DNA of 64,000 nt from Globodera rostochiensis. Taxonomy: Eukaryota; Nematoda; Chromadorea; Rhabditida; Heteroderidae. Each line of letters opens with the position of its first letter. Position 1 is the stretch's first letter. The notes under the pieces were generated by a model. The model worked only from the letters and a program-made list of their open reading frames with translations. It searched no databases and was not told where the DNA came from. Made by a program: the position numbers and the translations under genes. Below are positions 32,960-46,110 of this stretch, piece after piece. Location: assembly GCA_018350325.1 (NCBI GenBank), contig JAEVLN010000017.1, positions 682,001 through 746,000 on the forward strand, in the 5' to 3' direction.

Positions 32960-33531
32960 GGGGGGCAGTGGAACTTTGGGGGAAACGTTGTGACTGAAAG
33001 ACTCTCTCACAAATTACGAATGTTTTATTGCTTAAGCAACGATTTCGTTCGCGTTACACCCCAAAAAATGCAACCAAATTTTAATTTCCGTGGGAATGGC
33101 GCTTATCGCATCAGCCATATAAATTCTGTGTCCTTTTTAGCGTTAATAAATCTCAGATCACCCAAAAAGCCCCCCCCCCCCTTAATTACTCTCCGCCATC
33201 CTTCGGAGAATCCATTAACTAAATTTTATGGGAAACGCTTTTTGTGACCTTTAAGCACATTTGAGAATTGACGATTAGCATTTAGTTATGGATATTTTAT
33301 TAACGTTGTAAACCTTACAAATTAGACCAAAAGTGGAAACAAAAAAAGCGCAAAGATCAATGAAGATTTCTTTTTGTGGAATGGAATAAAACTTGAAAAA
33401 GGACGGATGCATAAAGCACACAGACGAAATTTAATATCGGCAAGTATCGTTTGTTGAGGCTTCTTCATCCATAGACGGTCAAAAATTCAATCAGAAGGCT
33501 TCAAAAAAGTGAGAATCAAACACACGCGCAA
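32960..33531. other. Spacer between collagen and kinase genes
   Basis: No supported gene. The plus-strand ORF 32855-33247 overlaps the collagen promoter and has no domain. A poly-C run lies at about 33172. Confidence 0.4.
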
Positions 33532-34999
33532 TCAGATGAAGTATTTGTGCTGCAGACATTCGGCCGCCGTCGGCCGCTCGTGTGGGTTGAAGTGTAAAAT
33601 TGTCTTAAGCAATTCGACGCCGGAGGCTGGCAGTCTTGGGAGCTGATTGGCCAGAGATGGCGGAGAGTTTTCCGTGTAGAAAGAATGGGGCACAATCGCA
33701 TCGGCGGGCCAAACGGAGGCTGACGGTGTGCCGAGCTTTCTGCAAAGAATTCAAAACAATATTTTCTGTCTGAAAAAGTGTCGGTCACTCAGGAGAGCTC
33801 AAAAACGACAAGCTGTTCTAAACTAAGAGAGAAAATCGGCACTCGAAAATGACGCGAAGTTGATGCGCTTCCGTGTCGCCCTTGAACAGCGCGTCGCGGG
33901 TGTACAGCTCGGCCAGAATGCAGCCGGCCGACCAAAGGTCAACAGCAGTACCGTACTTACACTGGAGCAGCAGCTCGGGACTACGGTACCACAAAGTGAC
34001 CACCTCAGTGGTGAAAGTGGCGTGCAGGCCGTAGTTCCGAGACAGACCAAAATCCGCTATCTGAAATAGGCGCAACTTGAAATTTGTGGCAATAAAAGTA
34101 TTTTGTCGACAAATTTATTTATTATATTTGAATCCAATAATAACAATTACGCGCACCCGTAAAGTGTGGTCTTTGTTCACCAGAATGTTTTGTGGCTAAA
34201 TTAAATTTGAATAAATATAATTTATTTAAACAAAAGCGCCACGACCTTAAGGTCCCGATGTATGACAGTGTTGGAGTGCAAAAAGTCCTAAAAACAAATG
34301 ACCAAATTCAGTTTATTTATTTATTAATGAATAAAATAAAAATCTCACAATTCCCGACAATATTTGACGAGCAAAATGTTTGCACTGCGCATTGCACATT
34401 TCGTGCGGAATTTTGCGCAGAAAGTCGCAGAGGTCCCAGTCGCACTTCTCGCAAACGATGTTCAGACTGATCGTGTCCTCCTTGCGACGAATAAACGCGT
34501 CGTGGAGACTATACAAAAAAACAAAATATGACTGTTTTCGGAGTTCCAATTTGCACCAAACAATTATTCATTCAATTCTCACTATATACAAAAATCAAAA
34601 ATATGACTGTTTTCGGAGTCCCAATTTAACCAAACAATTAATTATTCATTCAATTCTCACCGGAGAATGTTCGGGTGCTTCATTTGCTTAAGCGCAACCA
34701 AAGAAGCGACCTGAAAGCGTTTGTTCCATTTGTTTTCGAATTCTTTCCGCCAATGGTTTTGGCCTCACCTCTCTAACGACACTTTGCGGAATGCCCTCCT
34801 CCGTGGCTTTGACCGGAATTTTTTTCATGGCAAACTGAAAAATTTAAACGCATTTTTGGCTAAACGCTTCACAAAGATGACAAGGAGGGACAGGGACCTG
34901 TTCACGCTCATTCTCTTTGTTGGTCACCAGCCAAACTTCGCCGTAGGCGCCTTGGCCAAGCACACGGACGGGCCGGTAATCTTCGTCAATCGGTCGCAT
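33532..34999 (-). CDS. Cyclin-dependent kinase, CDK4/6-like
   Basis: Serine/threonine kinase that drives G1 progression with a D-type cyclin. Exons in order: [20 protein letters not shown] (Gly-rich loop); FAMKKIPV with the ATP-binding Lys, then [11 protein letters not shown], the PSTAIRE-equivalent helix; [24 protein letters not shown] to [20 protein letters not shown] (catalytic HRD); [25 protein letters not shown] (DFG) to [12 protein letters not shown] (APE-like), [15 protein letters not shown], and a C-lobe ending [23 protein letters not shown]. [11 protein letters not shown] resembles CDK4/6 (EEGxPxSTxRE) more than CDK1/2. All catalytic motifs are present. Length of about 300 residues is normal. 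Several introns are under 70 bp. Confidence 0.88.
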
Positions 35000-35756
35000 T
35001 TTGTAAAACGGCCAACAACTCAAAACATTGCAAATTCTCAAATTTTGGAATTTTTTCAAATACAAACACCGCCGAATACGGTAGGCATACGGCCAAGGCA
35101 AATGCTGTGTGGCAAATGATTATAAATCGGACTGCAGAAACGCATATATCTGACAGGCAGCAAAAAGTGAACACAAAGTGAAAATGGGGAGAGATTTTTT
35201 TGCAGAAATTTTGGGATTAAAACAAATATTTTTCGCCGTGTCAATAGGCGGCAGAGAAAAAAGGAAGCAAAATTTGTCAGATGGAATATAAAGTAAACAG
35301 CGCGAAAAGTTTATCGGATTCTTCGTTTGGCCTCTTTCACAAATAATTCCAAAAATAAGCGAACAACGCGATGAAAAGTCCCTGGTTTATAGGCAATGAA
35401 TGGGCGGCTCTCAACCCTCAACACCTTTTTTCTTTTATTGCAGAAATTCAAAACAAAAAAATCAATCAGTTCAGAAGACGACCAGGACGACCCTAAAAGT
35501 GTGCAAATTGAATGGATTACTTACGTTTTAATACTTTGAACTAATGCTAAATAGGATTTAAACCAGGTCGTGTGGGGATCCGAAATAAGGACATTTTACG
35601 AAATGTTTCAAAATATAGTATCAACAAATTTGGCCATCTGTCTAAAGATTATTCAAAATTTAATCAAAAATTCTTCAGAAAGCTCCAGAAATCTCAAATA
35701 CAAGACAAAAAAGGACAGGTGCCCCAAATAAAGACATATCTTTAAAAAAGTACTTT
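35000..35756. other. Intergenic region between the CDK-like kinase and the helicase
   Basis: No gene seen. It holds the upstream region of the kinase gene and the 3' flank of the helicase gene. Confidence 0.4.
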
Positions 35757-38700
35757 TTACAATTTTAAAGATGTCGATTCTGAAAAAAAGGACAGATTCG
35801 ACCTCTGATTTAAACGCAAAATCAATGACAATTTGACCTGCGAAACATTGAGCCCTCGCCCGCCGTTGCTGCCGCTGCCATTCAAATTTTGTCGGTCCAA
35901 ATCGTTCACTTTAGCAAAGCATTGTGATCGATGCGCTTCCGTCAGAGTTTCATTCAGACAGTTGAGAAGACGCTGAAATTTAAATGTTACTTTTTTTGTA
36001 GTTAAAGGTTCTCAAACCCTGTCCTCGGGGGACAATTCCCTTCCGACCGAATGGGACAGAACCCTCGTGAAATAGTCCATCAGACGAAAGCGCAACTTCA
36101 TCATCATCTAAAAGTTTATTCAAAATAACTCAAAAATTGTCGCCCCGTAAATGATCCGATCAAATCAAACCTGCAAATCGTTGAAAGTGCCACGAAATCC
36201 AAACCAATGGTCAAGTTCAAGCAGCTCCAACGGCTCTTCGGGCTCTCTTTGGGGCAAGTTGCGCAAATAGTCGGGCATTTCTTCGGCCAATTCCGGGTCC
36301 AGACTGCTGAGAGCACTGAATTTTGAGTTAGAAAACAGCAATTTTCCATTTTCACCTTGAACTCAACGAGGACGGCGTTGCCACGGGGTCAGCGGCCGGG
36401 AACGAATCGTATGAGTCATCGCTGTTCTCATCGCTGACTAAAAAAGCAATAATTTTACAATTTTTGAACATATTTTAAGAACCAAACTCAAAGAAAAGCC
36501 TAAAAATACCAACTTTATCAGAGAGTTTGCCGGAATGGAGGAACTAATCGGACCCCCCGTGTCCTGACATTTGCGGATTTAACATTTGCGGACCGACACT
36601 TGCGGACGACATTTGCGGATTGCCCCGACATTTGCGGACGACGTTTGCGGACGTCATTTGAGGACGACGTTTGCGGACGTCATTTGCGGATCTTGATCTC
36701 TAAAATTAATAAAAATGTAAATACCAAAAAATTCCAATTTTGAATGGGAAAGGAAGGGTGGGCCTCGTCAGTGCGAGCCCTTCCTCATATCCCATAAAAG
36801 CTATAGTGTGTTTCGGCCCTTTTAATCGCAGACACACAAAAGTAAAAAAAGCCACAGCAGCAACAAAAGAAATGATAAGCGTAAAAATTGCGTCAATTTT
36901 TTCAACTATTTATTCTGACCGCTTGCTCAAGGCGTAACAAGCCTATTGTGAGTTTTTTTACGCTTATCATTTCTTTTGTTGCTGCTGTGGCTTTTCTTAG
37001 TTTTGTGTGTCTGCGATTAAAAGGGCCGAAACACACTATAGCTTTTATGGGATATGAGGAAGGGCTCGCACTGACGAGGCCCACCCTTCCTTTCCCATTC
37101 AAAATTGGAATTTTTTGGTATTTACATTTTTTTAAATTTTAGAGATCAAGATCCGCAAATGACGTTTTCTCGTGACTCATCCGCAAATGTCGCCTAATCC
37201 GCAAATGTCCAATCCGCAAATGTCGTCCGCAAGTGTCGTCCGCAAGTGTTAAATCCGCATTTGTCTGGGTACCGACCCCCCCCCCCCCCCAATGTGAAAC
37301 GTGGGCATTTTCAAACGGAGTAATTACCGCCAGTTTCTTCGTTCTCTTCCCCTCTCCGCAGTCGCTGCGCGCTGTCTGTCGTCTGCTGCTCTTCCCTCTC
37401 CATGCATTCGCTGCTCTGTCCGTCTGCGCCCTCCTCCCACGGTCCGCTGAGTGCCTGGTCCCACTCGTCCACCACTCTCTCTCGCTGTCGCTTTCTCTGT
37501 TTTTCGGTTTGCTCATGCAGTCTCTTTCTCTGTTCCTCAAATTTCTGTTCCGACGCCTTTCTGCGTTTCAACTGCTCTTCGTGCCTTTGTCGGAGCGTTC
37601 GCTCGTAATTTCGCTGTTCCTTCCGATATTTTCGCAACATTTTGTCGCGCACTGACTTCCTTTGGGTTTTCAGAGAACCGTCGGGATCAACTAAACATAT
37701 ATTAATTAGATTACATTTAAAATGCTTTTATTATATATTCGGAAGTAGTGTTGGTTTGTACCAAGCTCATAATGCTTCACGCATTTGGGGTCCATTCGGA
37801 TGGGGCCGGCAAACAACAAAATGTGCAGCGGCGGAACAGCGGTCACAGTCCGAACCATGTGCTGTTGGTGGGCATCACCGACCAATTCCTGGGTGGGACA
37901 GAATTGGAATTAAATATGTTTTCAAAAAACAATCCGCTCTTTTCACCCCCCCCCCTTTCGGCCAAAATCTAAAACCGGCCCTGTTTAGGTGGTGGGTGAC
38001 TCACTTGGTAGGAAAAGTACTGTAGCTTTGGCTCGGGTCGCTGCTGGCCAAAGCCTCCTTCGTTGAGTTTCTCAGAGCGTCTGGACGGGTTGGCAGTCTG
38101 TCGCTTTAGGCAAGAGCCAGGATGAAGCACACAGTTCTTGGCGATTCTGACAAACGGACCGAACGTATTTTGGCCGATTGCACACGTAGAAAAAGACAAC
38201 ACAGAAAGACGTACTATATTATATTGGAAGTAGAAACTATTTTTTTAAGCTTTTCTTTTTGATTTTGTTTATTTAATTTTGCAATTTTCAATAAAAAAAT
38301 TTTATGTTTAAAACTTCCATGCCAATAAGGAAATCCCTCTGCGATACAATTTTACCCACTCACACAGTGCGAATTCGGTTCAATTTGGTGCCCAAGCGCA
38401 CGAAGCCAATGTTTGGGTAAGTGCCCGCCACAATGCATCCCTGAACCATTGGCCAACTGGCGGAGAACAAATTCAGGCCGTTCACATCGTCGTCAGCATT
38501 CGACATTTGGGAGGGCAGAAGATGAAGCCGCCGCAGTTCAACGAACAATTGGTGTCTGAAAGACAACCAATTAATATAAGTTTATTTAAAAAGGACTATT
38601 GACGGTGCACTTTTACTGTACGTATTTCTTTTTTGAATGAATATATTCTAACCGAATTCCACCAATCATTCGCATGCCGGACTCGCTGAGCATTCGGTCC

Positions 38701-41700
38701 CAACACCATTGCTCCCTGTAGCCACCATGAACCCTTTGGTATGCATTGAACGCACGAATAAGCATCTGACAAATAAAATTTGTAAATTTTTAAAATAAAT
38801 CTAATCAAACTATTCGATCACATACCAGGTGGTCACTAAAATCCATCAGCGAAAATTCGTCTCTTATCGTATTGGCCTTTTGCTTTTGGTCTTCGTTGAC
38901 TGCGAGCACAACTAAAAGTGCACATTTTGAATCTCCATTAAATTTCTGTAAAAAATTTATGTAAATGGACTAATATTATTACATTTTATAGGGGAGCCGG
39001 CGGTGTCGACCGCTCGCGAAATTTTAGTTTTATTTGACCTAATGGTGCAGAGTTCAACCCATGTTCGTTATTTTTTGAAATTCGGATTTCTCCGTTTTGT
39101 GTCCCACATGGATCCCGGTGAGACAGTGCGGCCACCAACGTCAGCACGGGGCCAACACAGCGCAAAGCAATCCCGAACAGCAGCAGACGCGCAGGTTGCG
39201 GCTCTAACGGCAGATGGGCGATGGTTCGGCCCAATTCGGTGAGCGAAGCTTCTTCCACACCCAGCCAATGACAGAGACTGTCGAAGGAGGCCGGACAGTA
39301 CAATTGGATGCGACGATTCTGTACAGTTATTTCATTTTGAAAAAAATGGAGAAATTTTTGAATTGAGGCAAGCCTTTGGATGGGTTCAAACCAATTTATT
39401 TAATGGGTTCAAACCAATTTATATAATCAAAAATTCAATAAAACAAAATTCGTCCTCACCACTGGAGCACCAAAAGATTCAAAACGAGAAATGCCACGAC
39501 GCGGTTTTCGCTGGCACCTGGCCAAAAAAGTGTCCGGTGGTGGCGGCGGTGGTGGCGCATCCGGAAGCGGGGCTCTGTATAGGGCACCAAGTTGCTGAAA
39601 TCAAATAAATAAAAAAAAAATTTAACATTCAAAAAAAAACCTCCAAAAACAGCAAACTGTTCTCGACAATTTCCTCGGCCGGCGGGTCCGGTGCCAGTTT
39701 AAGAAATTGCTGGACCGTTAAATTTCCCGGCGCAAACATTTTGGCATGAAGACAGACTTCCTGAAAAAGATGGGCATTTCATTTAAAATAAAAAATCCAA
39801 TATAAATTTGAAGCACACACAAATTGCTTTAACTTTTAGTTGGGTTTTCCGAGTAAAAGTTCTAAGAAATCACATGGATGGCACTACGCATCATTTCCGG
39901 TATTTGGTTGTCATCCATTTTAATGAACTCCTCCTTCGAGTAGAGACGAAAGCAAAAACCTGAAAAAAAAGCATAACTGGAAAAGGAAAGTACCACAGCC
40001 AAAAGGGGCAATGATTTTTGCGAAAAACAATGACCAACTTAGAAAAAAAAACGATTTAACTGAACGCCACCTGGTCGGCATCGGCCTGCGCGACCTAAAA
40101 ACAAATAAAACAGATTTTTTACAAATTATTTCAAAAATAAAATAACAAAAAAAAAACCTTTCCGCTGCTCCGCGTTTGATTTCGCAATCGGCTGACATTT
40201 GAGTTGGCTGACCCGCGTGTTGTGATCGTAACCCTTCACTTTGGCCTTTCCGCAATCGATAACAAACACAATGTCATCCTTTAAAAAGACAAAAATAAAC
40301 TCTAATTAGAGTAATGTGAAATTGTCTATTTCAAAAATTACAATAGTCAAGGACGCCTCGGCAATATTTGTGCTGAGCACCTGAAAATAATATTTGACTT
40401 TTCCCGGTCAACCAATCCAACAAGAAAAATTCACCACTTTCCGTTCCCAATCTTCGTTCTTAACGCACTCAAAAACGCTCTGCTGCCGGTCGGTGTTTAT
40501 TTGTGAATGGAGCGTATAAAGTCGCACGCGGCGCGCAAAACGTCCCGCGTTTTGCATTCCGTTGATGCGATCACTCACCGCCATAATGTCGTCGTAGCCG
40601 GGCAAAAAAACCTTAAATTTATACTATTATATCTTTTATCATTAGGCATAAAATGAAAATAGTCCAGTGTCCAATTCGTCGTAAATTATCCCACCAAAAT
40701 GCCGCCCTCCTTCTGACAGTCGATCAAATAACAGATCAGTTCAGCGACCAAATCGCCATCCACAGAGTCTTGCCACTGGCGGCCACCGGCGTCCAAATAA
40801 GCCTAAAATGTTTTTTAAAATAAATTTATTAATAATATTTCGCAAAACTCGCATCAATCAATTCTTTTTCAGAAATGCATCTGTTCAACACTTCGCGCAC
40901 ACGAGGCACGTAATGAGGCAAAAAATGCGCAGGGCGATCCATCAACCAAATATTCAATTTTTGACGCATGTCCTTAAGTCGAAAGGAAACAATGAAATAC
41001 ATGCAAAAACAACATATCCTGAACTAAAGAATGAATTTCAACTTGAAAATAATTCGGTTGTTGGCCAAACACTTTCGAAGAATTTTCAATTCTAATAAAA
41101 AAAATACCGGCACTGCTGGTGGAAACGAACGACGGTCACTCCACAAAGCGAAGCCGTCCGACGCAAAAGCGCCTGCGGCAGTCGTTGACGAAATGAAAGG
41201 GTCCGGCGGGACAATTTGCATTTGCGGCTGTACGGGTGGGACGTTGGGGCCGAAAGAGTTGAGCCTCCAAGGTGAGTTATAAAAGGGGTCCACAAAATGG
41301 CAGTGTTGTTGAGGGGCAGCGGCGGCGGCGGCGTCGTAGAACGGAGGGGGCAAATTCTGCCAAAAATGGCACATCAACCCAATCTCGTCCCCTCCCCCCC
41401 CTAACTTCCGCTCTTTCGATTTTTTCTTACCATCGTTCGCTCGTCAAACATTCCCCCGTATTGGGAATGCGGCATGTAACCGGTCATGGCCAATGCTTCT
41501 GCCAAATGGTACACTTCTACAGAAAACAGCTGGGCGGGAACTGCAAAAATTAGACGAACTTGTGATTTTTATGGAATTTTGTACAAATACAATGTTTTTT
41601 TGTTGTTGATTCTGATTACACATTTTGGAAAATGAAAACAATTTTTTTTAGCATTTAACAAGTTTAGTACTAAAAAGACACTAACTTTCAGATGTCTTTT

Positions 41701-44064
41701 TGCAAGAGTAAAAATGACACTTTTGGGGATATGGGCCACCATGTCTTTGCCCATTCAAAAAACCTTCGACGCATTTGATGCCGGTCTCGTGGAAGTATTG
41801 CATAAACTTTGCTCGATTGTCCCCCATCGTGGCCGACATCAGCACAACTTTCAAATCATTGCGTTTTTTCAGCGCTTGGCGAAGAGCGATCAGCAGATAA
41901 TCCGTGTTCGTCTCCCGTTCATGGATTTCATCCTTATCACTTTTTAAAAAGGCTGAAATTTAATTAAATTTACCAGAATAATGTGGGTCGCTTCATTAGC
42001 CAATTCGTCAGCGGTGAGTTTACGCAACAGAACTCCGCTAGTACAATAGGTCAGAACAGTTTCACTCGAGCAACTAAATTTCATTTAAATGAAAACATCG
42101 ATTGGAAACGCATCGATTTTTATTGTTTTTTCTGAAATTTTGTTAAATTTAATAATTTTGGGTTGTGTAACCAATTGCTGAGGCCATTTTATTTCTAACA
42201 TATTTTCCCGCTATACATTAATTCCTAACCCAGACAGCAGTTCTTAGTCTCAATATATTGTTCAAAGTGCCGTACTTTGACTCGAGTCGGATGTGGTAAC
42301 CGACAGTTGTGCCCAACCGTTCGCCACGTTCGATGGCCACGCGTTTTGCGACAGCAATTGCGGGCAGTCGACGCGGTTGTGTGCAGAGAATGCGAATCGG
42401 ACGATGCTTTTGCGCGGCACTTTCCAACAGAAATTGGGGAACCTTTGAGAGAGAAATTTAACAATTACTATAAATCCACTGCAACCAGTTAAAATGGCTA
42501 TGTCCAAATCTACGATCCTGGAACTAAACGCATATGCTTTCAATCAATTTTTTCAAAAATAGTAGTAAACTGTTTTACTATTACACTAATCGGTATAACC
42601 TGTGTGGTCTTTCCGCATCCGGTTCCGCCAGTGACCAATGTGACCGGACTCTCTTCGATGGTGCGTAGAATGTGTTCCCGTAGTGCCCAAGTGGGCAATT
42701 GCCTTCGGAATGTGTCCATTCGGTCGGAGAGACGTGGCGGTGGCGGAACACAACCAATCGGATGGGGAGAGACTAACGGAAGAATAGTTGTTGGGGAAAG
42801 CGATTTGCGGCGCGGCGGACGCTGAGGGGACGAAAAAGAGCCAAACAACCTAAATTTTGAAAAGAAATCGTGTTTTAAGTGAAGATTTTCTGGTGCCAGT
42901 ACTCCAATGCAACGTGATCATTACCTCGTCACATGACTAGGCTGTTCGTCGGGGTTGTCAAGCAGTTCGCTCAACTGTGTCTTGTTGAAGCGTCTGTTGA
43001 TGAATGTCCGCCCTCCGTTCCTTTTGATTGCGTTGCCTCTCGCGCTGCTTCCAATGGAACCGCTCGAACTGTTGAGGCCGCAGCTGCTACTGGCGGCAGA
43101 GGTAAAAGGTTGTTCCAACTGCAGAGTTGAGCTTGAGGAGGAACCGCTGACAGTGACAGTCGAAGATGACTTCGATGCTCGGATGCTTTTAGCCGCTTCC
43201 GCAGCTTAAAACGTATATTAAGTGGTTTAAGTAAATCTAAGGCCCTAAAGCAAGATAAAACTACAATATTATGGGAGGTGTTTATCGTCAATCGAAAGTT
43301 TAAATTTTCTAAATTCTCCTGGTTATGTAAGAGGCGGCATCGCCAGCCTTGCTAAGGAAATTAAATAAAAGCATTTCGTATTTATTGGCAACAGAGAAAT
43401 TCCGGCAATCCTGCAGAATGGGGATCTGGAATTTTTTTCAAAAAAAAAACATTTTATAAAGTCGTTAGAAAATAGTTTTTAGTGCTTTTCTGGGACGTAG
43501 AATCCGAATCTGACTCAATTTCGAACTCCGGAAACAAATTTTTCGAAAAATCGATTTTTCTAAATTTTACAATACAATACTATATCGAAAAAGATCGTTT
43601 CCCGGGGTTTTCTGATGCGTAGAATTCAAATTTGATATCTAAAAACCAAATTAAATCGTTGATTGTTTGTTTTTTGCTAAAAAATGATTTTTAGAAAAAT
43701 GGCGGCGCCAGCTGTACTATAACCGAAATCAAGTAGCTGATAAAAAATCTTAGATAAAAACAATGATTCGACAGATGTCAGAGATCAGCACCCCCTGAGA
43801 AACCACGGATATAAATTTTTAGCTCAAATAACAAAAAATGAATTAGGGACCCCCATTCCGCAAACCGAAATTCCTATATTTTGTAATTTGAAAAAACAAA
43901 AATTATAAAAAATTACCATTCATAGATGGCACTTTCAAATGTTTATCCATTTCTTCTTGCGTAATGGGAACTGAATCCACAAATGCACAAACAATTTGTC
44001 GAATTTCATCCGATACGGAAAACGTATCCGTCTCATTGACTGAACTTTGGGTCAGCGAATTCAT
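35757..44064 (-). CDS. YTHDC2/Bgcn-like DEIH-box RNA helicase
   Basis: A 3'-5' RNA helicase of the DEAH/RHA class. The first exon (about 43927-44064) starts [13 protein letters not shown] with an acidic helix. A Ser-rich linker (42921-43200) follows. The helicase core runs: Walker [11 protein letters not shown] (about 42605), [38 protein letters not shown] (41900-41960), [63 protein letters not shown], then LDPPAE-type HA2 helices, [20 protein letters not shown] and SHRDP. The OB-fold region has [35 protein letters not shown] and LLFAGPIRM. The C-terminus adds a long charged coiled coil (37330-37650) and a block like YTHDC2's C-terminal helices ([17 protein letters not shown]). No YTH or ankyrin domain is seen. 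The large intron near 36566-37265 holds a foldback element. Confidence 0.83.
36566..37265. mobile_element. Foldback element with long inverted arms, in a helicase intron
   Basis: About 700 bp. The outer parts are clusters of CATTTGCGGA and its complement TCCGCAAATG; the inner arms (about 36672-36890 and 36955-37170) are almost perfect inverted copies. Each arm contains GGGAAAGGAAGGGTGGGCC, CTATAGTGTGTTTCGGCCC and GCCACAGCAGCAACAAAAG. A central loop of about 65 bp separates the arms. It is non-coding. No unambiguous target duplication is visible. A transcript of this intron would fold into a long hairpin. Confidence 0.85.
43215..43920. repeat. Intron 1 of the helicase gene with dispersed repeat fragment
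   Basis: The stretch around 43450-43600 (GACGTAGAATCCGAATCTGA, AATTTCGAACTCCGG) is related to the arms of the elements at 44668-44955 and 62540-63000. No exon is visible in the interval. Confidence 0.5.
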
Positions 44065-44667
44065 ATTGTGAAAGATTAGCTGAAAACAAATATTTAGTGC
44101 ATATAAATGCTTAAATACATACCAAGGGCTTACTAGAGCTTTTTTCGGGGGGGGGGGCTAATTTGAAAAAAGTCAATCTTTAGGGGGTGCATTTTCGGAT
44201 TTTATTGCATTTTTGTTAAGCAATTCTTTAGAAAAAAGTTGGGGTTTTAGGGGTGCATTTTCCCCTTGTATTTTTGTTAAGCAATTTTCAAAAATGCAAA
44301 TTTTTGAAATTTTTCTTTACTTCTGGGGGGAGGAGGTCGGCGGTGCCGATCAGAGCAATTTCGGTTTCGAGTTTCGCGAAATTTTGGGTATTTTGGGGTT
44401 TTGAATTTCGTGTTCGTGTAATTACCCGAAATTTCGGAAAAATACACCCCTAAAGATTGGGTTTTTGGAATCCTTATATAAAAAGGAGACGAGTTTGTGT
44501 GTTTGTTTGTTTGTAACGCTGTTGGTAATAGTGCAGAACATTGGTCCCACAAAAAAAAGGGGTTTATGAGGGTTTTACGCAATTTTGAGAAGTACTCGGG
44601 GGTTATCGCGGTCGCTGATCACGGATACGACATCAGATTATCATATGACATCATCTAATCTATGATC
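44065..44667. other. Upstream region of the helicase gene with repeat fragments
   Basis: It contains pieces of the TTTCGCGAAATTTTGGGTATTTTGG family seen in the MITE at 11444 and a TCGGCGGTGCCGATCAGAGC variant. No gene is supported. Confidence 0.45.
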
Positions 44668-44955
44668 TAAGATTTTTGAAAAAAATTAAAAAATTTTCAA
44701 AGTCGTTAAAAGGGTGTTTCTAGGGGTACTCGGGCCCGTAGAATTCCAATCTGAGCTCCATTTCGACCAGTTCGAACGCCGGAATTGAAATCGAACAAAA
44801 TTTTCAAAAATTAATTTTGGCTTCAAAATCATTCAAAAAAGGCACAACAGTACAACAAAAAAGTCAGTTTGGAACTTTTACGGGCCCGAGTACCCCTAGA
44901 AACACCCTTTTAACGACTTTGAAAATTTTTTAATTTTTTTCAAAAATCTTAGGCA
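44668..44955. mobile_element. Foldback element with ~80-bp inverted arms
   Basis: Left arm CTAAGATTTTTGAAAAAAATT through GTGTTTCTAGGGGTACTCGG and GCCCGTAG; right arm is its near-perfect complement ending AAAAATCTTAG. The core (CATTTCGACCAGTTCGAACG) is related to the foldback element at 62540-63000. No target duplication could be assigned. Confidence 0.75.
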
Positions 44956-45124
44956 GCGGGTGCGCAACGCTGTCGAATTGACGTGGGAGTGCAGGAAAGA
45001 AGGAAGGGGAAAGAGTGAGGGAGAAGAGGCAAGAGAAAGAGTGAAAGGAGAGAGTGTGAGTGAGAAATGATGGGCAGCAGAGTTTAGCGGTTGGTAAAGA
45101 AAAAGTAAGTGAAACAACCCACTG

Positions 45125-45195
45125 GCGTCGGTGGGGTAGTGGATAAGCGCTTTAGCGTTTAACACTTAATGTGTTGGTTCAATTCCCTAATGCAA
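45125..45195 (+). ncRNA. tRNA-like sequence (SINE head or tRNA pseudogene), copy 1
   Basis: It has an A-box-like TGGGGTAGTGG (45132-45142) and a perfect B box GGTTCAATTCC (45176-45186) at tRNA spacing, followed by a T run after GCAAG. An acceptor stem cannot be folded convincingly, so it is more likely a tRNA-derived SINE or pseudogene than a working tRNA. Confidence 0.5.
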
Positions 45196-45299
45196 GATTT
45201 TTTTTTCAATTAATTAAAATCGAACTAAACGTGTTTTAAATTCATTTTTTTATTTTTTTAAAGGCAAAAATACTTTTTAACAAAGATAAAAGGGAAAAC

Positions 45300-46110
45300 C
45301 ATTGCAAAAATAAGTGCCAAGCGGGAAAATGTCAAAATGGAAAAGTGCCAAAAGGCAAAATGCAAAAGAGGGAACGGTGCCAAAAGGGGAAAAAGGGAAA
45401 ATCTAGAGGGAAAAGTGCCACAAGATGAAAATGCCAAAAGGAAAAAGTGCAAGGTGCCAAAAGGGGAAAATCAAGAGGGAAAAGTGCCACAAGATGAAAA
45501 TGCCGAAAGGAAAAAGTGCAAAAAGGTGAAATGCCATGGGGGAAAAGCCAAAAGCGGGGAAAATGTGCCAAGCGAGGAAGTGCCAAAAGGGAAAAGTGTC
45601 AAAAGAGAAAATGTCAAAATGGAAAAGTGCCAAAAGGCAAAATGCCAAGCGGGAAAAGGTGCCAAAAGGGAAAAAGAGAGAAATGCCAAGAGGGAAAAGT
45701 GCCAAAAGGGAAAATGCCAAAAGGAAAAGTGCCTAAAGGGGAAAAAGGTAAAAAGGGAGAAAATGTCAAGAGGGAACAGTGCCAAGAGGGAACGGTGCCA
45801 AAAGGAAAAAGTGCAAAAAGGTGAAATGCCACGGGGGAAAAGCCAAAAGCGGGGAAATGTGCTAAGCGAGGAAGTGCCAAAAGGGAAAAGAGAGAAAATG
45901 CCAAGAAGAATGCGGAAAAAGTGCCAAAAAGCAAAATGGAAAAAGGGAAAAGTGCCCAAATGGGAAAAAGGGAGAAATGTCAAGAGGGAAAAGCGCCAAG
46001 CGGGAAAAGTGCCACAAAAGGTGAAATGCCAAGGGGGAAAAGCCAAAAGCGGGGAAAGTAAAAAAGGAGTAAGTATGTCAAAAGAAGAAAATTCCAAGGA
46101 TAAAAAGCTT
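45300..46110. repeat. Degenerate AAGTGCCAAAAGGGAAA minisatellite, copy 1
   Basis: About 800 bp made of variants of a short unit (GGGAAAAGTGCCAAAA). The strand asymmetry (purine-rich plus strand) leaves long ORFs open in several frames of both strands: a Lys/Cys/Gly-rich 258-residue frame on plus and FPFGTF/WHFSL-type repeats on minus. None has a domain, splice logic or start context, so I treat it as non-coding. Confidence 0.8.

Noticed and set aside
45125..45195. Functional tRNA gene
   Set aside because: The B box is perfect, but the acceptor and anticodon stems do not fold well; kept only as a tRNA-like/SINE sequence.
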